A stretch of DNA of 64,000 nt from Manihot esculenta. Its lineage: Eukaryota; Streptophyta; Magnoliopsida; Malpighiales; Euphorbiaceae. Location of the stretch: contig NC_035163.2 of assembly GCF_001659605.2 (NCBI RefSeq), forward strand, positions 32,514,158-32,578,157, written 5' to 3'. The notes beneath the pieces are model-generated. The model was not told the origin of the DNA and made no database searches. It was given only the letters and a program-made list of their open reading frames with translations. Position 1 is the stretch's first letter; every line of letters begins with the position of its first letter. The position numbers and the translations under genes are program-made. This document shows positions 1 to 11,295 of the stretch, piece by piece.

Positions 1-590
1 GTATTTAATTATTATGAATTTTATAAATACAAATATTTAATAAATTAATCTTAATTTTAACATTTTATAAATTAATTTCAAATAATATGAAAAGTACAAT
101 TAGGTATTTGACTACTTTATTTTCCATGTATCTCTGTAATACTTTGCTAACATCATTAGAGATTATTGTTAGATGTTATACTTTCAGACCTTTTTTTTTA
201 TAATTTTTTATTTATTTTATTTTTTCAACATATATTAAGGAAAAAAATTATTAATTTTTTAATTAAATATTAAGAGATATTTTAAAAAGTTTTTTATAAA
301 TAAAATTAATTAATTTATATGTTATAAAAAACAAATAATAATTTAAAAATTATTAAATGAAAGGAGTATAATATATGATATAGAGTTAGCCTAAAAGCTA
401 TACAATACTTACTTTCAAAGAAAAATATTTAATTTAATGATTCGAATAAACAACTTAGAGACATTCTAGGCAAATTAAACGCAATAAAAAGGAGAGTTTT
501 TTTTTATTTTTTTTTTAAAAAGTAATTATGAAACGTCAGTCGTTTAGGAATATCTAACCCATTAATTTTTCTTGGAACGGCGCCGCTTGG
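1..590. other. AT-rich intergenic DNA
   Basis: Very AT-rich sequence with long A and T runs. I see no open frame, RNA gene or recognisable repeat family. Composition becomes GC-richer near 575-650, just before the LYR-protein gene, so the promoter and transcription start of that gene probably lie at the right-hand edge. Confidence 0.5.
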
Positions 591-751
591 TTCTTCTGGG
601 AAGCGACTTCAATCTCGCTTTCTGTCTCCGATCCCAACGAAGTAACCCGAGGTTAGATGTTCATCTTCAAAATTTAAATTTTTAGTCTGTGCTATGTTTG
701 TGCTGATTAGTTGTTTGCACCAGCGATTTATCAGCTTCATTGTACCCTGCG

Positions 752-2413
752 ATGCCTTCTCTGCAATCCGTTTTGCCTCCTGAACTTGCCAATAACGCCA
801 TTAGGGTTAAGTATCAGTTTCTTCATTTTGCTCACCTTCTTTCGTTTAATTCACAATTTTGTTTCTTGATTATTGGGCTTTATATTGCAGCTTTATCGTG
901 AGTGTCTTCGAAGAGCTAAATATATTGGTCATCGGGTAGAACAATCATTTTTCCCCTTTTCTTTATCATAAAATTTTTATTTTATTGTTCAAGTGATTGG
1001 CTCTATATATATGTTTCTAATTGAATATTGAATCTTACTATTTTAATTTCAATCATGTTAGATTCTCGTAAATTCATTTGCCTTCCTGGTTATGTACCTA
1101 GTAGATATAAGGATTGCAATGGTAATAAATGGGGATGATCTTGAGTATATTAAAGTGCAAAACTTTAGCTATTTTTGTTTTCCCTTACAAGGAAAGGAAA
1201 ATATTTATTTTATTTTTTGACTGTCAATTGCGTTCCTTTTTTTTTTTCCCTTTCTTTTCTCGTGCAATTCCAAGATTACAGGTGAGTTTTAGCTCTTCAC
1301 CGCTCTTAGCTGAGGAAAAAAGGAAGGATATAGAAAGTTTTGGTTATGAAGTTAGTTAGAAAGATCTGTCCTAGAAGGCTTTATCTATTTCCCACAGTTG
1401 GCAGCTTAGTTTTTCTAATCAACTTGTTGGTCATTTATTGCATTCTAACTATTGAGAAGTCGCAGTGGATACTGATATAGATTGTTCAAGAACCAAAAAT
1501 GAAACTCTTTTCATTTTAAAGTTTAGATGAAAAACATAGGACTGCAATTTTCAAACCTCTTTTCCCAATGTTCTCTGGAGTGTTCTATTGTGGCACAGAG
1601 AGCATAGAACTCAAAATTTGAAATGTGAAAAGGAAGGAATATAATGAGGATGAGAATGACCACCAGTAGTCAGTGTCTGTCCTGAATGTATTGTGGCACT
1701 AGTGTTCGGATCATTACCATGGTTTACATGCTTGGGTAATCCAAAGATTAAACGTTTAAATCGGTCATTTTTGGAAACTCTTGTCATTCAACAGATACAG
1801 GACACATATTTAGTTAAGTCACAAAGTAATTAGTAGATTCTAAGATGTGTAGTCTGAAAATTTGCATCATATTTTAAACCTTAGATGCATTATAAAATGT
1901 CACAAGCATAAATTCCTCCATGTTTGGCTTGGTTAAAATGTAGGAATTTGCTTCGAGGATTATTAGCATATAGTTTCTCTCAACTGTATGTATAACTAAT
2001 GCTTATCAAGTTGTGAAGTCAAGCCTTTGTTTACCTGCTGTGCAGCAACATAACACTGAGCTTCTCATTGCTATGGTTAGACAGCAATTTAAAAAGAACA
2101 TGCATGAGACAGATCCAGAGAAAATTCAGAAGTTGAAGGATGAGTAAGTATTGGTCCACATTGTGGCTCCCATGTCAGCTTTAGAAAGTGTTGCTTCACC
2201 CTATGCATTTATACTGCACAGGCTGGAGTTGATGTTGCTAATACATGCATTCATGCATTCACACATGCAGTCTTGTTTATTTTGTTTCTCTGACAGCAAC
2301 ATTGCTGTTAACTTGATTTCTTCTTTGTTTGCAGCGCTGCAAGAGGACTTATCAACCACATACTCTATGAGTCTGAGAAGATGTCTGGTCGTAAATTCAG
2401 CAAAAGCACATGA
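752..2413 (+). CDS. LYR-motif (Complex1_LYR-like) small protein, 4 exons
   Basis: Four exons (752-805, 891-935, 2046-2143, 2335-2413) join in frame to a 91-residue protein; every intron has GT/AG ends. Exon 2 opens with Leu-Tyr-Arg followed by ECLRRAKYIGHR, the LYR tripeptide that defines the family. Exons 3-4 carry the usual basic helical continuation with a conserved F (QQFKKN) and a DPEKIQKLKD stretch. LYR proteins are small mitochondrial adaptors that bind acyl-carrier protein and assist Fe-S cluster transfer or respiratory-complex assembly; which of these this one does cannot be read from the sequence. The start is the first ATG after a GC-rich leader, and the length fits the family (about 80-110 aa). 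Intron 2 is about 1.1 kb. No targeting presequence is obvious, as is common in this family. Confidence 0.85.
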
Positions 2414-3582
2414 TTTTTGTTCTGAAATTCTTGATTTATGATTGTAGTTGGTGGTTTAGATGAAAATTTTCTTCTGTTAACAGATAAATAAAGCAAGACG
2501 TCTGTACTGTTACCATCTTCTGTTTATGACTATAATCTGGTGAGTGTTCAAGCTTTTTATGCTGAGTGAAATATCAAACTGAATTTATCGCACCAGCTTT
2601 CTGTAATATCGGTTTCTCAATATCATAAACGGTAATGAGTAGTGTGCGTGATAACAGCGTGAAGGGAAGTTTTCAAATGATCGTTATAGCTTTGCTCTGT
2701 CATCATAGTTGTCATCTTCCATGCTCATCAACATAGGCTGGCATCAACGTGCTCTAGTTAGTGTCTTCCAGGAAAGGCTATTCCTGATCTTTATTCTATG
2801 CTTTTAGGATCAGGAAGGTAAGTGCGAGTGAGTCCATTTTTCTTTTACTTGAGCACAGTGGAGAGTTGGTCTATGGAGATTGATATTCTTTTCTGTTCTT
2901 CAAAGTTTTTACGTATTTTTTTTCAATCTATACCAAGTTACATCCCTTATTCTTTAATTGGCATAGCATCTCACTTCGTGGAAGATCTTGAAGCGAAAGA
3001 AAGATGTTCCCATATTATTCCTTTCCAGGGCTACTGCCTCTTTAATCGAGGACTATGACCCAAAATACTTCCATTTATGAACACCAACTCGGCATAGTTA
3101 TAGCCACTCCTTTTACTTATTCCTGTGCGCTTAATATGTTGTGCGGGTAAACTACTAATTCCTTCAAATTGCACTGCTGTAGCTTCAGCTCCATGATTTT
3201 CTCGTCTTTGCTTGTCTATACAGGGATGTCCACCCATATGCCCCCATGGGATTATTCGCAGCACACTGGTGTAAAATGTCTACTCTTGTCAATAGATGGT
3301 GGAAAATTAACATCATGATATCTAATTTCATTGCTTTGCCGGCTTTTCTGATTACAAATTTCTTCCTGTTGGGTAAATATTTTACAATAACTAGCTCCCA
3401 TTAACAACACAAAACAAATAATAATAATAATAACAATAATAAAAACAAAAACAAAAGAACGAATGTGAATTCCCGCAACACATCTTCCTGCATGTTCACA
3501 GAACTATCCATGACCTGTGATCTCTTTTTTCTGGTTGACGAACAGCAACTGGTCATCAATAGTCGGTCATGATATCCCATTT
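2414..3582. other. Convergent 3' flanks of the LYR gene and the BOR gene
   Basis: This stretch holds the probable 3' UTRs of two convergent genes (LYR gene on +, borate transporter on -). Short open frames here have no recognisable product. A short AAT/AAC-rich simple repeat lies at about 3418-3452. I see no further gene. Confidence 0.5.
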
Positions 3583-6500
3583 CTAACCAGTTTTTCCCAA
3601 ATTGGATGGTCTTGCTTCTCCTGTTCTTGGACTAAATGGTCCTCTTCCACCTTGTCGAGGACTTAGCTCTCCTTTCAGTTCACTAACTCGAGGGCTATAT
3701 ACTTTATCTGAAAACCGTGGGCTGTGAATGGTCTTAAATTCTTTGGATGGTGTTGAAGTGGAGCTTGCAACCCTGGGGCTGCGTATGCTTTTTATTTCAC
3801 CTCTGCTTCGAGTGATCATCCCATCTAAAATTTCTCCATCATCAGCAAATGAGGCTGATCTACTCATCTCTATCTCCTGGTGTTCAAAAATAACAAACAC
3901 AAAAAAATAAGGCTCCCATCAATAGCATATGACATCTCAAAACTCTATGTATCCATAGATTTATCGATACTAGGCGAAGTTGATATCAGCATTTGACTTG
4001 ATGCTTATAAAGAAAGAGAAAAGTAAAAAACTCACAGTTGCTAAATTGAATGATAAAGCTGGAGCTTCTTCGTACTCTGCAGCGTCCAGATCCTGGAGGT
4101 GGGCTCCTTTGAAACACTTGGGCAAAATGTATTGTCTCACTGGAACCAAAAGCATGATCATTAAAGGGAAAAGAACCCCGGCAATTGGAATCCATGTAAT
4201 GCCAAAACAGACAAGCAAGTAAGCAGTCTGAAAGACTGTAAATATTGCAATTGTCTTGAAAGGCACAGTTTCCACAAAAGTAGCATGGTATTCCTCCAGA
4301 ACTCTGCAAAATGGAAAATTAAAAGGAAATTAGTATGAGAAGGCAAAAAGATAGAACCAAATGATTTTCTGCAATAGGTAAGGTAAAAACAAAGAAGAAA
4401 AAGGAGTGAGTTGGTTACTTGTATCTTCTGCTTGGAGCCGTGAAAAGCAGTAAGATTCGCTCCCAGAACTGGTTACCCGGTAAACTCTCAATGGCCATGA
4501 AAGCAAAATAACCCCAGAGAACTGATGTTGGGATCTTTTTTATAAAAGGCATGGCTGCAACACATCCTCCTACCATTATAGCTTGAAGCAAGTTACTAAC
4601 CCGTTGTTCTTTCACCTCCACAGGCAACAAATCATCAATCTCCTTCTCAACATCAAATACTGTCTCATCCACTGGAGCATCAATATTCCCAACTGAGGCA
4701 ATCTGAATAGTTAAATCTTTCAATTCCTTTAATCCCTGATCACATGAAAAATTTTGGCAAGTTTAGGTAGTTATCAACACCATATTCACTGATCTCATAT
4801 ATATGTATATATAATTGAATCATTCACTGCAGAAACAAAAAAATCTATAGACACTCATCCAAGACTTTGCATAATCCAATATACAAAATTTTGGTACTTA
4901 TTACATTAGATAGTACTTTTGGCATATGATCCTAAATGCCTGGTTTTGACAAATCTCATGACCATGTTATTTACCATTCATTGTTAACTCACAATTTGAT
5001 CACCAAGTATAACGCTTTCATGCTTGAATTGATTAAAAAAACAAAAAAGTCAATATACCAGAGCAGAGGGTTCCTGATAAATCAATGGGGTTTGCATCTG
5101 CTGATAGGCTTCTTGCATGCTTTCATACACTTGACCCAAGCTTGAATTCTCACTCATACATTTGCGTGCTGTTGCCACAAGTCGATTACGGAGTAACTGC
5201 ATAACAAAAAGCACTTTTGATATAGGTAAAGAAGTTTGGAGTCGCAAAGAATGCAAAATGCCTATGCCCAGAGTATATATATGCATACTTGGTGCTTCAG
5301 TGTAGCCAAACTCTTAGTATGCATGGGAGATTGCGGAATAACACCATTTGATGGAGGGATTCCAATAAGACCACACAATATGACCTGCCACACCATTACA
5401 TGATTCAGATATTTAACAAAACAATTTTTTTTAATCATACGGTAGTGGTGCACATCAAAAAGAGAGGTGGTTGTACCATGAATCCTAAAAGCAGTAAATC
5501 ATAATGGAAAGAAGGCGGTTTTCTCAAATTGAATTCCTTCTGCTGAGCAAGTTGAGATGCTACACTGTGGTCAAAATAGTAGAGCACTGCAATCATTGTA
5601 GCTGGAACAAAAGCTCCAATTACATAAAGAACCGGCACATTTAGCATATCCTGTCAGTTTTGTGCATAAGCTGTTAGTGTTAACACAATATTTGGGTATA
5701 AGAAACAGGAGAATTAGATACACTAAAATAAGAAAAGTGAATGATGCCTTCATGACAGTCCAGTTCTCATATGCGCCTGTTGACCATGGATTTGGACTGA
5801 GAAGACGCCTTGGGATTCCTTTTGGAATACTTCCTGATGGAATATAGGAAACAGCAGTCCAAACCAGCACCATCAATGGCACACCATAATCTGCTATGCA
5901 GCCCCGAAGTGACCCTGTGAGAAGGTAATATTAGCAATTCTAATCAATTTTTTTGTTTTCTCTTATTTAATAAATATACAAATTGTGTTCGTTGTGGTTA
6001 TCTTCTATGATTGAGCTTTTCACCAAAGATTCAATACACTAACCAGAACCATAGCGCCATGACCTTGCTTTTCTGCTTTTCAATGCTGTCAACAGAAGGC
6101 CAAATGACAGAACCAAAGCAAACATCCCGTTTGCAAATCTCCATGAGAATTCAAACTGAATTGACTTTGGATTTTCTCTATCAGGTATGCAAAATTCATC
6201 AACAAGTCCCTGTCAGAACCAACTTAAAAATGAAATATGCTACTAGAAATGCAAAATCTAAGGCACTGAATTGAGCATAGTGATTTTAGCAAACTCCATT
6301 GATTTAGACATAAAGTGTAAAGAAGAACATGGATTTCCATCTTACTTTGATAGCTTCCTGCATGAAAAGCATAGCAATCAGAAGACCAAACAATTCTCCT
6401 GCAAGACGAGTAAACCTATTGATGATGGAGCAGGCTCCTAAAATAGCCAGTAGAAACAACAATATCGCTGTCCACACGCATACCCTGCTCATCCAAACAG

Positions 6501-7303
6501 CCATATAATGACATTAGACATTCAAATATTGAATAAAAGTACCAGAGGACGCCTAAAACTAAGAGAAGTCAGGTAAATATCATTATGAGGAAAATTCAAA
6601 CAGAAATTTAAAAAGAAAAAGTATGAGGACAGAAACAATTACTATAGTCCGTACCATCCAGTCCATGCGAGGAAGAGCTTTGATCCCAAGTCAGGTCTAC
6701 TTTTAGCAAAATTGAACATGAAAGTATACATAATTACAGTTGGCTCAGCAACTCCTAGGATCAGCAAAGGCTGACCTCCAATAATGGAATGTATAATTCC
6801 ACATAGTGCAGTAGAAGCCAATGTTTGAACTGCTGTAAGAACCCCATCTGCCAAAACAAAGGAAAAGTACAAGAACTTACATTATAGACTTGCCCAAACA
6901 GAGAGTAACCACTTTGAGCAAAATAAGATTATGTGTATATTACCTGTATCTCTTTCCAACTGTTCTCCAAAAGAAATAACTGGAATTGCTGATGCAAAAA
7001 ATATGTACGTGGTTGGTGCCAAAATCCTAAGAAAATTGTAACAAGATACAGAACTAGCGCATTATTTTAAGACAAATTGTTTTCAAAAAACAGGACAAAT
7101 TTTCAGCAGCAAAAGTCAGAAAAAACATTGAACCCAGTTTTTAACACAATTCACGATATAAATATTGAAAATTTCTCTCACGGCAAAAGAAAGATGTACC
7201 TGAAGCCTGCCTTGAAACCACCCGTCCAATCCTGCTTGTAACACATCAATCTCCCCTTAAGATCATTCTTGATTCCACGAAATGGTACAAAGCTCTCTTC
7301 CAT
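3583..7303 (-). CDS. BOR1: Borate efflux transporter, BOR1 type (SLC4-like), 12 coding exons
   Basis: Exons on - are 7303-7200, 7026-6944, 6847-6655, 6484-6346, 6209-6044, 5914-5748, 5650-5477, 5384-5289, 5196-5059, 4735-4419, 4303-4036 and 3876-3583. They total 2139 nt, an exact 712-residue frame (plant BORs are about 700). The N-terminus [18 protein letters not shown] and internal stretches such as [28 protein letters not shown] and [17 protein letters not shown] are hallmarks of plant boron exporters in the HCO3-transporter (SLC4) fold, with multiple hydrophobic segments from about residue 35 to 570. Family role: plasma-membrane export of borate for xylem loading or boron tolerance. The cytosolic tail contains [11 protein letters not shown] and then five Ser-Pro-Arg motifs in about 75 residues. 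Intron 6 appears to use a GC donor (AAG|GCATCA at 5747-5746). Which BOR paralogue this is remains uncertain. Confidence 0.93.
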
Positions 7304-8065
7304 GATTCCTTAACAACAATATCAACTTCTTATATGCTTCAACTACGTGGGAGACCAAAATGCAAAACTTTCAACAAGAAAGCTGCATTTGCATATGTGG
7401 CTATGTTTTCGAGGCAAATAAAGTTGGCATTCGACGAATAGATAATCTGTACCCGAAGACAAACAAATAAATACCTCAGGCATTGGAAATGGCCGGCTAT
7501 CATTCTGATTAAACAAGAAAAAGAAATCTGTATAATGCAATATGATCTAAATTGTGCCATTTAAAGCTCTGCCCAGAATCTAAAAACGCTGGAAAATCAC
7601 ATCCCTGTGTTGAGGATAGAAGTTAGCTCATGGGAAATCAAGCTCAAAACTCGAATGACAAACCAAGAAAATTTAGGAGGACCAGTACATTTAGTGTTGA
7701 GCTAAGTACAAGACAGGCGCATTTTACAAGTAAAGACTGTTTACCTTTGAAACAATGTTGGATGGGACACAGAGAAGGGTTGCAAAGAAAGCTCCAAATA
7801 TATAGGCCTGAAAGAGTAGAGAAGAGAAAAGGATTTTAGATTTGAAGGTGATGATACTAGTGTAGGTCCAAAATGAAATGAAAGTAACAACACTGCTACG
7901 CTCTATAGCGGAAAGAAACAAACATAAAAAAGCTAAAAATAAAGGAATCCCAGAAAGCTAACAATGAAGATAAATAAGAAATACAAATAATTACATGATA
8001 CAAAAAGAAAAATCAAGAGATTCAAAAGATAGATGCATTGTAGAATACTGAGCTACTTACCCACC

Positions 8066-8146
8066 TCAAAGAAATGAAAATGCAGAAGAAAGTAATTGTC
8101 TTTTTGGTTCTTTAAGAGAGAAAGCTGGTAGAGGGGTACTTTTCAT
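8066..8146 (-). promoter_or_regulatory. Upstream ORF in the BOR leader (26 codons, putative)
   Basis: Within the candidate first leader exon an ATG at 8146 opens a 26-codon frame ending in TGA at 8068-8066, five bases before the exon's donor. It would lie entirely upstream of the main ORF in the mature mRNA. Arabidopsis BOR1 is known to be translationally repressed by upstream ORFs at high boron, so a uORF here fits the family. The peptide (begins MKSTPLPAF) is not recognised. Its presence in the mRNA depends on the true transcription start. Confidence 0.4.
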
Positions 8147-8172
8147 ATGTGTGTCTCTCTAAGCGTGTGTGC

Positions 8173-8199
8173 GAGAGAGAGAGAGAGAGAGAGAGAGAG
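8173..8199. repeat. (GA)n microsatellite
   Basis: About 13 GA dinucleotides. On - this is a CT run at the likely 5' end of the BOR transcript, a common feature of plant core promoters and leaders. Confidence 0.9.
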
Positions 8200-8229
8200 G
8201 GTGCCAGTCCATGACAAGCTGGCCTGGAA

Positions 8230-11200
8230 GCAACCAAGTAGCTTCATTTGACTGATCTATCCTCTACAGTATTCTCCAAATGGTTTATCTTGTTATTTGT
8301 AAATAATTAATTTAGTTTTCCTATTTTCAATAAAAAATATTTATATATTCTTTGTTTACATTACATACTCTTTGATTAATGGAGAACAAATCTTGTCGTA
8401 GACTTGTACTGGTTCTTGACTTGTTGCATAGTTATATTCTGTTTCCATGTCTTGAAGACAACACAACCTCTCCTCCTCACCTGACCTGTATGGATTTTGA
8501 TTCTCCATTGCATGCATGTCGGATTCACCATTTATTACACAAACTAATCCTGTTTATATTGTCTGTTAATTTAATGTTCATGATATTATTATAATTATTA
8601 GAATGTAATGGACTTGGTGCTAATTAATGATCAACGAGTTTAATCACAGATCCATGCGAATTGGCATTTTAATTTGAGATGGTAGTGAGATTTGAAAATA
8701 CAAATAACAAGAGTCTAATCTTAATCATTAAGTTAATCACTCCGTTTGCATTTTTTTAGGCTTTTTAATAAAAGTATTTTATACAAAGATGGAATGAATT
8801 AGATATTTTTGGATATTCGATTCAATCGAACACTAATAAAAGTGAATTTGATTAGATTAAATTAACTTTAAAAAATAATTTTCATCTTGAATTCGAATCG
8901 GATTTAAGTTTTATATATAAATAGCGATATATATAAATAATTAATTTAATATAAAAAAAATATTTTATAATAATATTTATTTTTTTATATTTTTATTTAA
9001 AAATTAAATTTTAAATATTTTTTAAAAATATTAAATTTTTTAAATAAAAATTATTAATAAAATATATTTTTATATAAATTATTAATTAAAATATATAAGA
9101 CTAAATGAGTTCTGATTTTATTCGGATGATAATAATTGAATTTAAAATGAATTGAATTAATTTTTAATTGAATTTAGAATATTTAAATTTAAATAGTAAT
9201 TGAAAAAACACGATTTATTTTTTATTTGTTTTCTTATTATCGGAGTTGGGATTAGATGTAGCACATGCTCATAATTAATGGGACCGTTAGAGAAGTCATA
9301 ATCAAATACTCATAAATACCTTATGAGATGTAATCATGGTAAAAAAAAAGAAGAAAAGGAATGGAAAAAAGAGAGCCTTACCAATAAGATGGCAACATTT
9401 ATAAATTTTGCATATATATATATATTTTGACTATGAAATTTGATCCACCCACTACCAAAGAAAATCTAAAATCAACCGAAAAACATAAAAAGATTTGGGC
9501 CATCCTCTTCCCATGATGACTATAATTGCCCATCAATTGAGATGGAGATTCATGAATGTCCAAAATGAGTGGCGTAGGACAAATTAATTAGCATGTGATT
9601 TGATTTCAGTCTAACAAAAGTGGGTTAATTTATTACACTGTTCCCATTAATTTTGTCAAAGATAAAGAAAATTGTTGGATGTAGCTTTCAAAGAATCATA
9701 CTTTATTTGACACTTGACAGAGGGATCTCATCATTGTTGCTTGGGATATGGGATTTAAAAATAAAACACTCTATTTTTTAATTATTATTTTTTTCTAATA
9801 AAGAGTGAAGATAAATGCTAAATTGATATTCTATTTCAAGTTTTTTCAAGTAATGAAAAATGATAGTGCGTAAAATTTGGAAGTAAATAGAAATGATTTT
9901 GTCCCATACAAATGAGCACCAACCCACAAAGCTTAACCATTACTCTCTCTGTTAATGTCTTGAATCATGACAGTAGGCTTTCTTTAGGGCAAAAGACAAA
10001 CCCATATGATGCAACTGGTAGGCCCTATGGCTCTCCATTTTATGGGTTTCCTTTGGGGCCCATCATCTGTGGCTATCACAATGACACTTGGCGTCGAAAT
10101 AACCTTTAACGAAAAGCCCTAAGGCCCAATGTAATATTCACTAGTCTTACTTGTACAAGTGATATGAATCGTCACTTTTTATTTATATTGTGAATCAGAA
10201 TCATTGCATTTAAGGTCAAATCAGAAATGTTTTTTTTTTTTCTCACTTATAAATATATGCAAATGGAGGAGTAATAATAAAGGTTTTTTTTTACATCCTT
10301 TTAAAAAAAGAATAAATAAAAGGTAAGTCCTCCCTTTTATTTTTTTTTTTTATAAATAAAGTATTATATAGAATAAGCAAATACATACATACTATTCACA
10401 TTACCAACTCTAAACCCTAATGTGATTCAAGAAGCACATAGCTAACTACAGAAACTTTTAAAACTTTGAGGGAGTTAAAAATTCATTCTAACAGTAAATC
10501 ATGCTTTTTGGCTAAGAAAGGTGAAGCTATTACTTATAGCTTCAATCTCGACTTTTTTAACTTCAATCGAGAAAGATGAAGCTATGTATTATTCAGCAGC
10601 ATCAGTTATTTTCTTATCATCTTCTAGGCTTGATCTCTTCTCAAATAAAAAAATATATTAAGAAAATAAATGTTTGCGTTGTTTTTTTTTTTTTTTTTTT
10701 TTTTTTTTGAGGAAAAGAAAAATTACCGTTAACAGCATCCAACTTATTGAATAAAACAAAATAACCACACTCGGACCTCTCCCTCTAATTCTATCAAGCA
10801 TAAGCGGTCAAAGATAAGTATACATCAGCACAAAGTTTTGAAGGAAAATTATGGATATAATTATTTATGAAAAAACAAATAGTTACCCAAGAAAGCTGTA
10901 ATTTTCATTCTTGATAAAAAAAAGATGATGAAAAAGTAAGAAACATGCATCTACCTGTTAATAATAAAGAACCTTTTTCACATTCAAAATTATAAAAAAA
11001 TACTTATGATTTTCATAAAAGAATAAATTATAAAAAGTTAACTTCATTTTACTTTTAAAAGTTTTTATCATGTACTAATAACTTACTTATAATAACATAA
11101 TTTAGTCCCAAATTCAACAATCCTCTTTACCTATGAAAAAGGAAGGGCCCATACATCTGAGTTTTGGAATCAGTTTCACAGTTATCTAACGGTTACGAAG

Positions 11201-11295
11201 ATGAACTGCGCAAAAGACTCCAACTTGATAACTTATCCAATTTTCAAAAAGATGGTTAACATTAAGCACACTGGAAATAAACAAACGAAAATTGA
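8230..11295. other. Intergenic region between BOR and DRM3 genes
   Basis: AT-rich spacer holding the upstream region of BOR (left) and the 3' flank of the methyltransferase gene (right). Short simple repeats are visible: (TA)n near 9413-9425 and a T run of about 27 at 10,682-10,708. An imperfect inverted repeat lies at 10,538-10,583 (AGCTTCA...TGAAGCT arms). No supported gene; the longest open frames have no family resemblance. Confidence 0.5.

Larger units (their letters stand above)
7304..8200 (-). promoter_or_regulatory. BOR 5' leader with two upstream introns (putative)
   Basis: Upstream of the ATG on - I see a candidate first leader exon ending at 8061 with a strong donor (GTAAGT at 8060-8055). 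A second leader exon at 7807-7745 is bounded by CAG and GTAAAC. A candidate acceptor (ATGCAG) at about 7383 begins the exon that carries the start codon. The leader is CT-rich on -. Two 5'-UTR introns are plausible for a boron-responsive gene but need transcript support. Confidence 0.45.

Noticed and set aside
1129..1359. 76-codon frame in intron 2 of the LYR gene
   Set aside because: It lies wholly in an intron, is T-rich and has no family resemblance.
5717..5748. BOR exon extended to a downstream GT donor, adding ASFTFLIL
   Set aside because: It keeps the frame but inserts residues not found at this place in BOR proteins; the GC donor model fits the family better, although RNA data would decide.
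7991..7996. ATGTAA minimal uORF (boron-responsive AUG-stop type) on - upstream of BOR
   Set aside because: It lies inside the predicted first leader intron (between 8060 and 7808), so it should not be in the mature mRNA.
9912..10109. 65-codon open frame between BOR and DRM3
   Set aside because: Short, no family resemblance, in AT-rich spacer; not supported.
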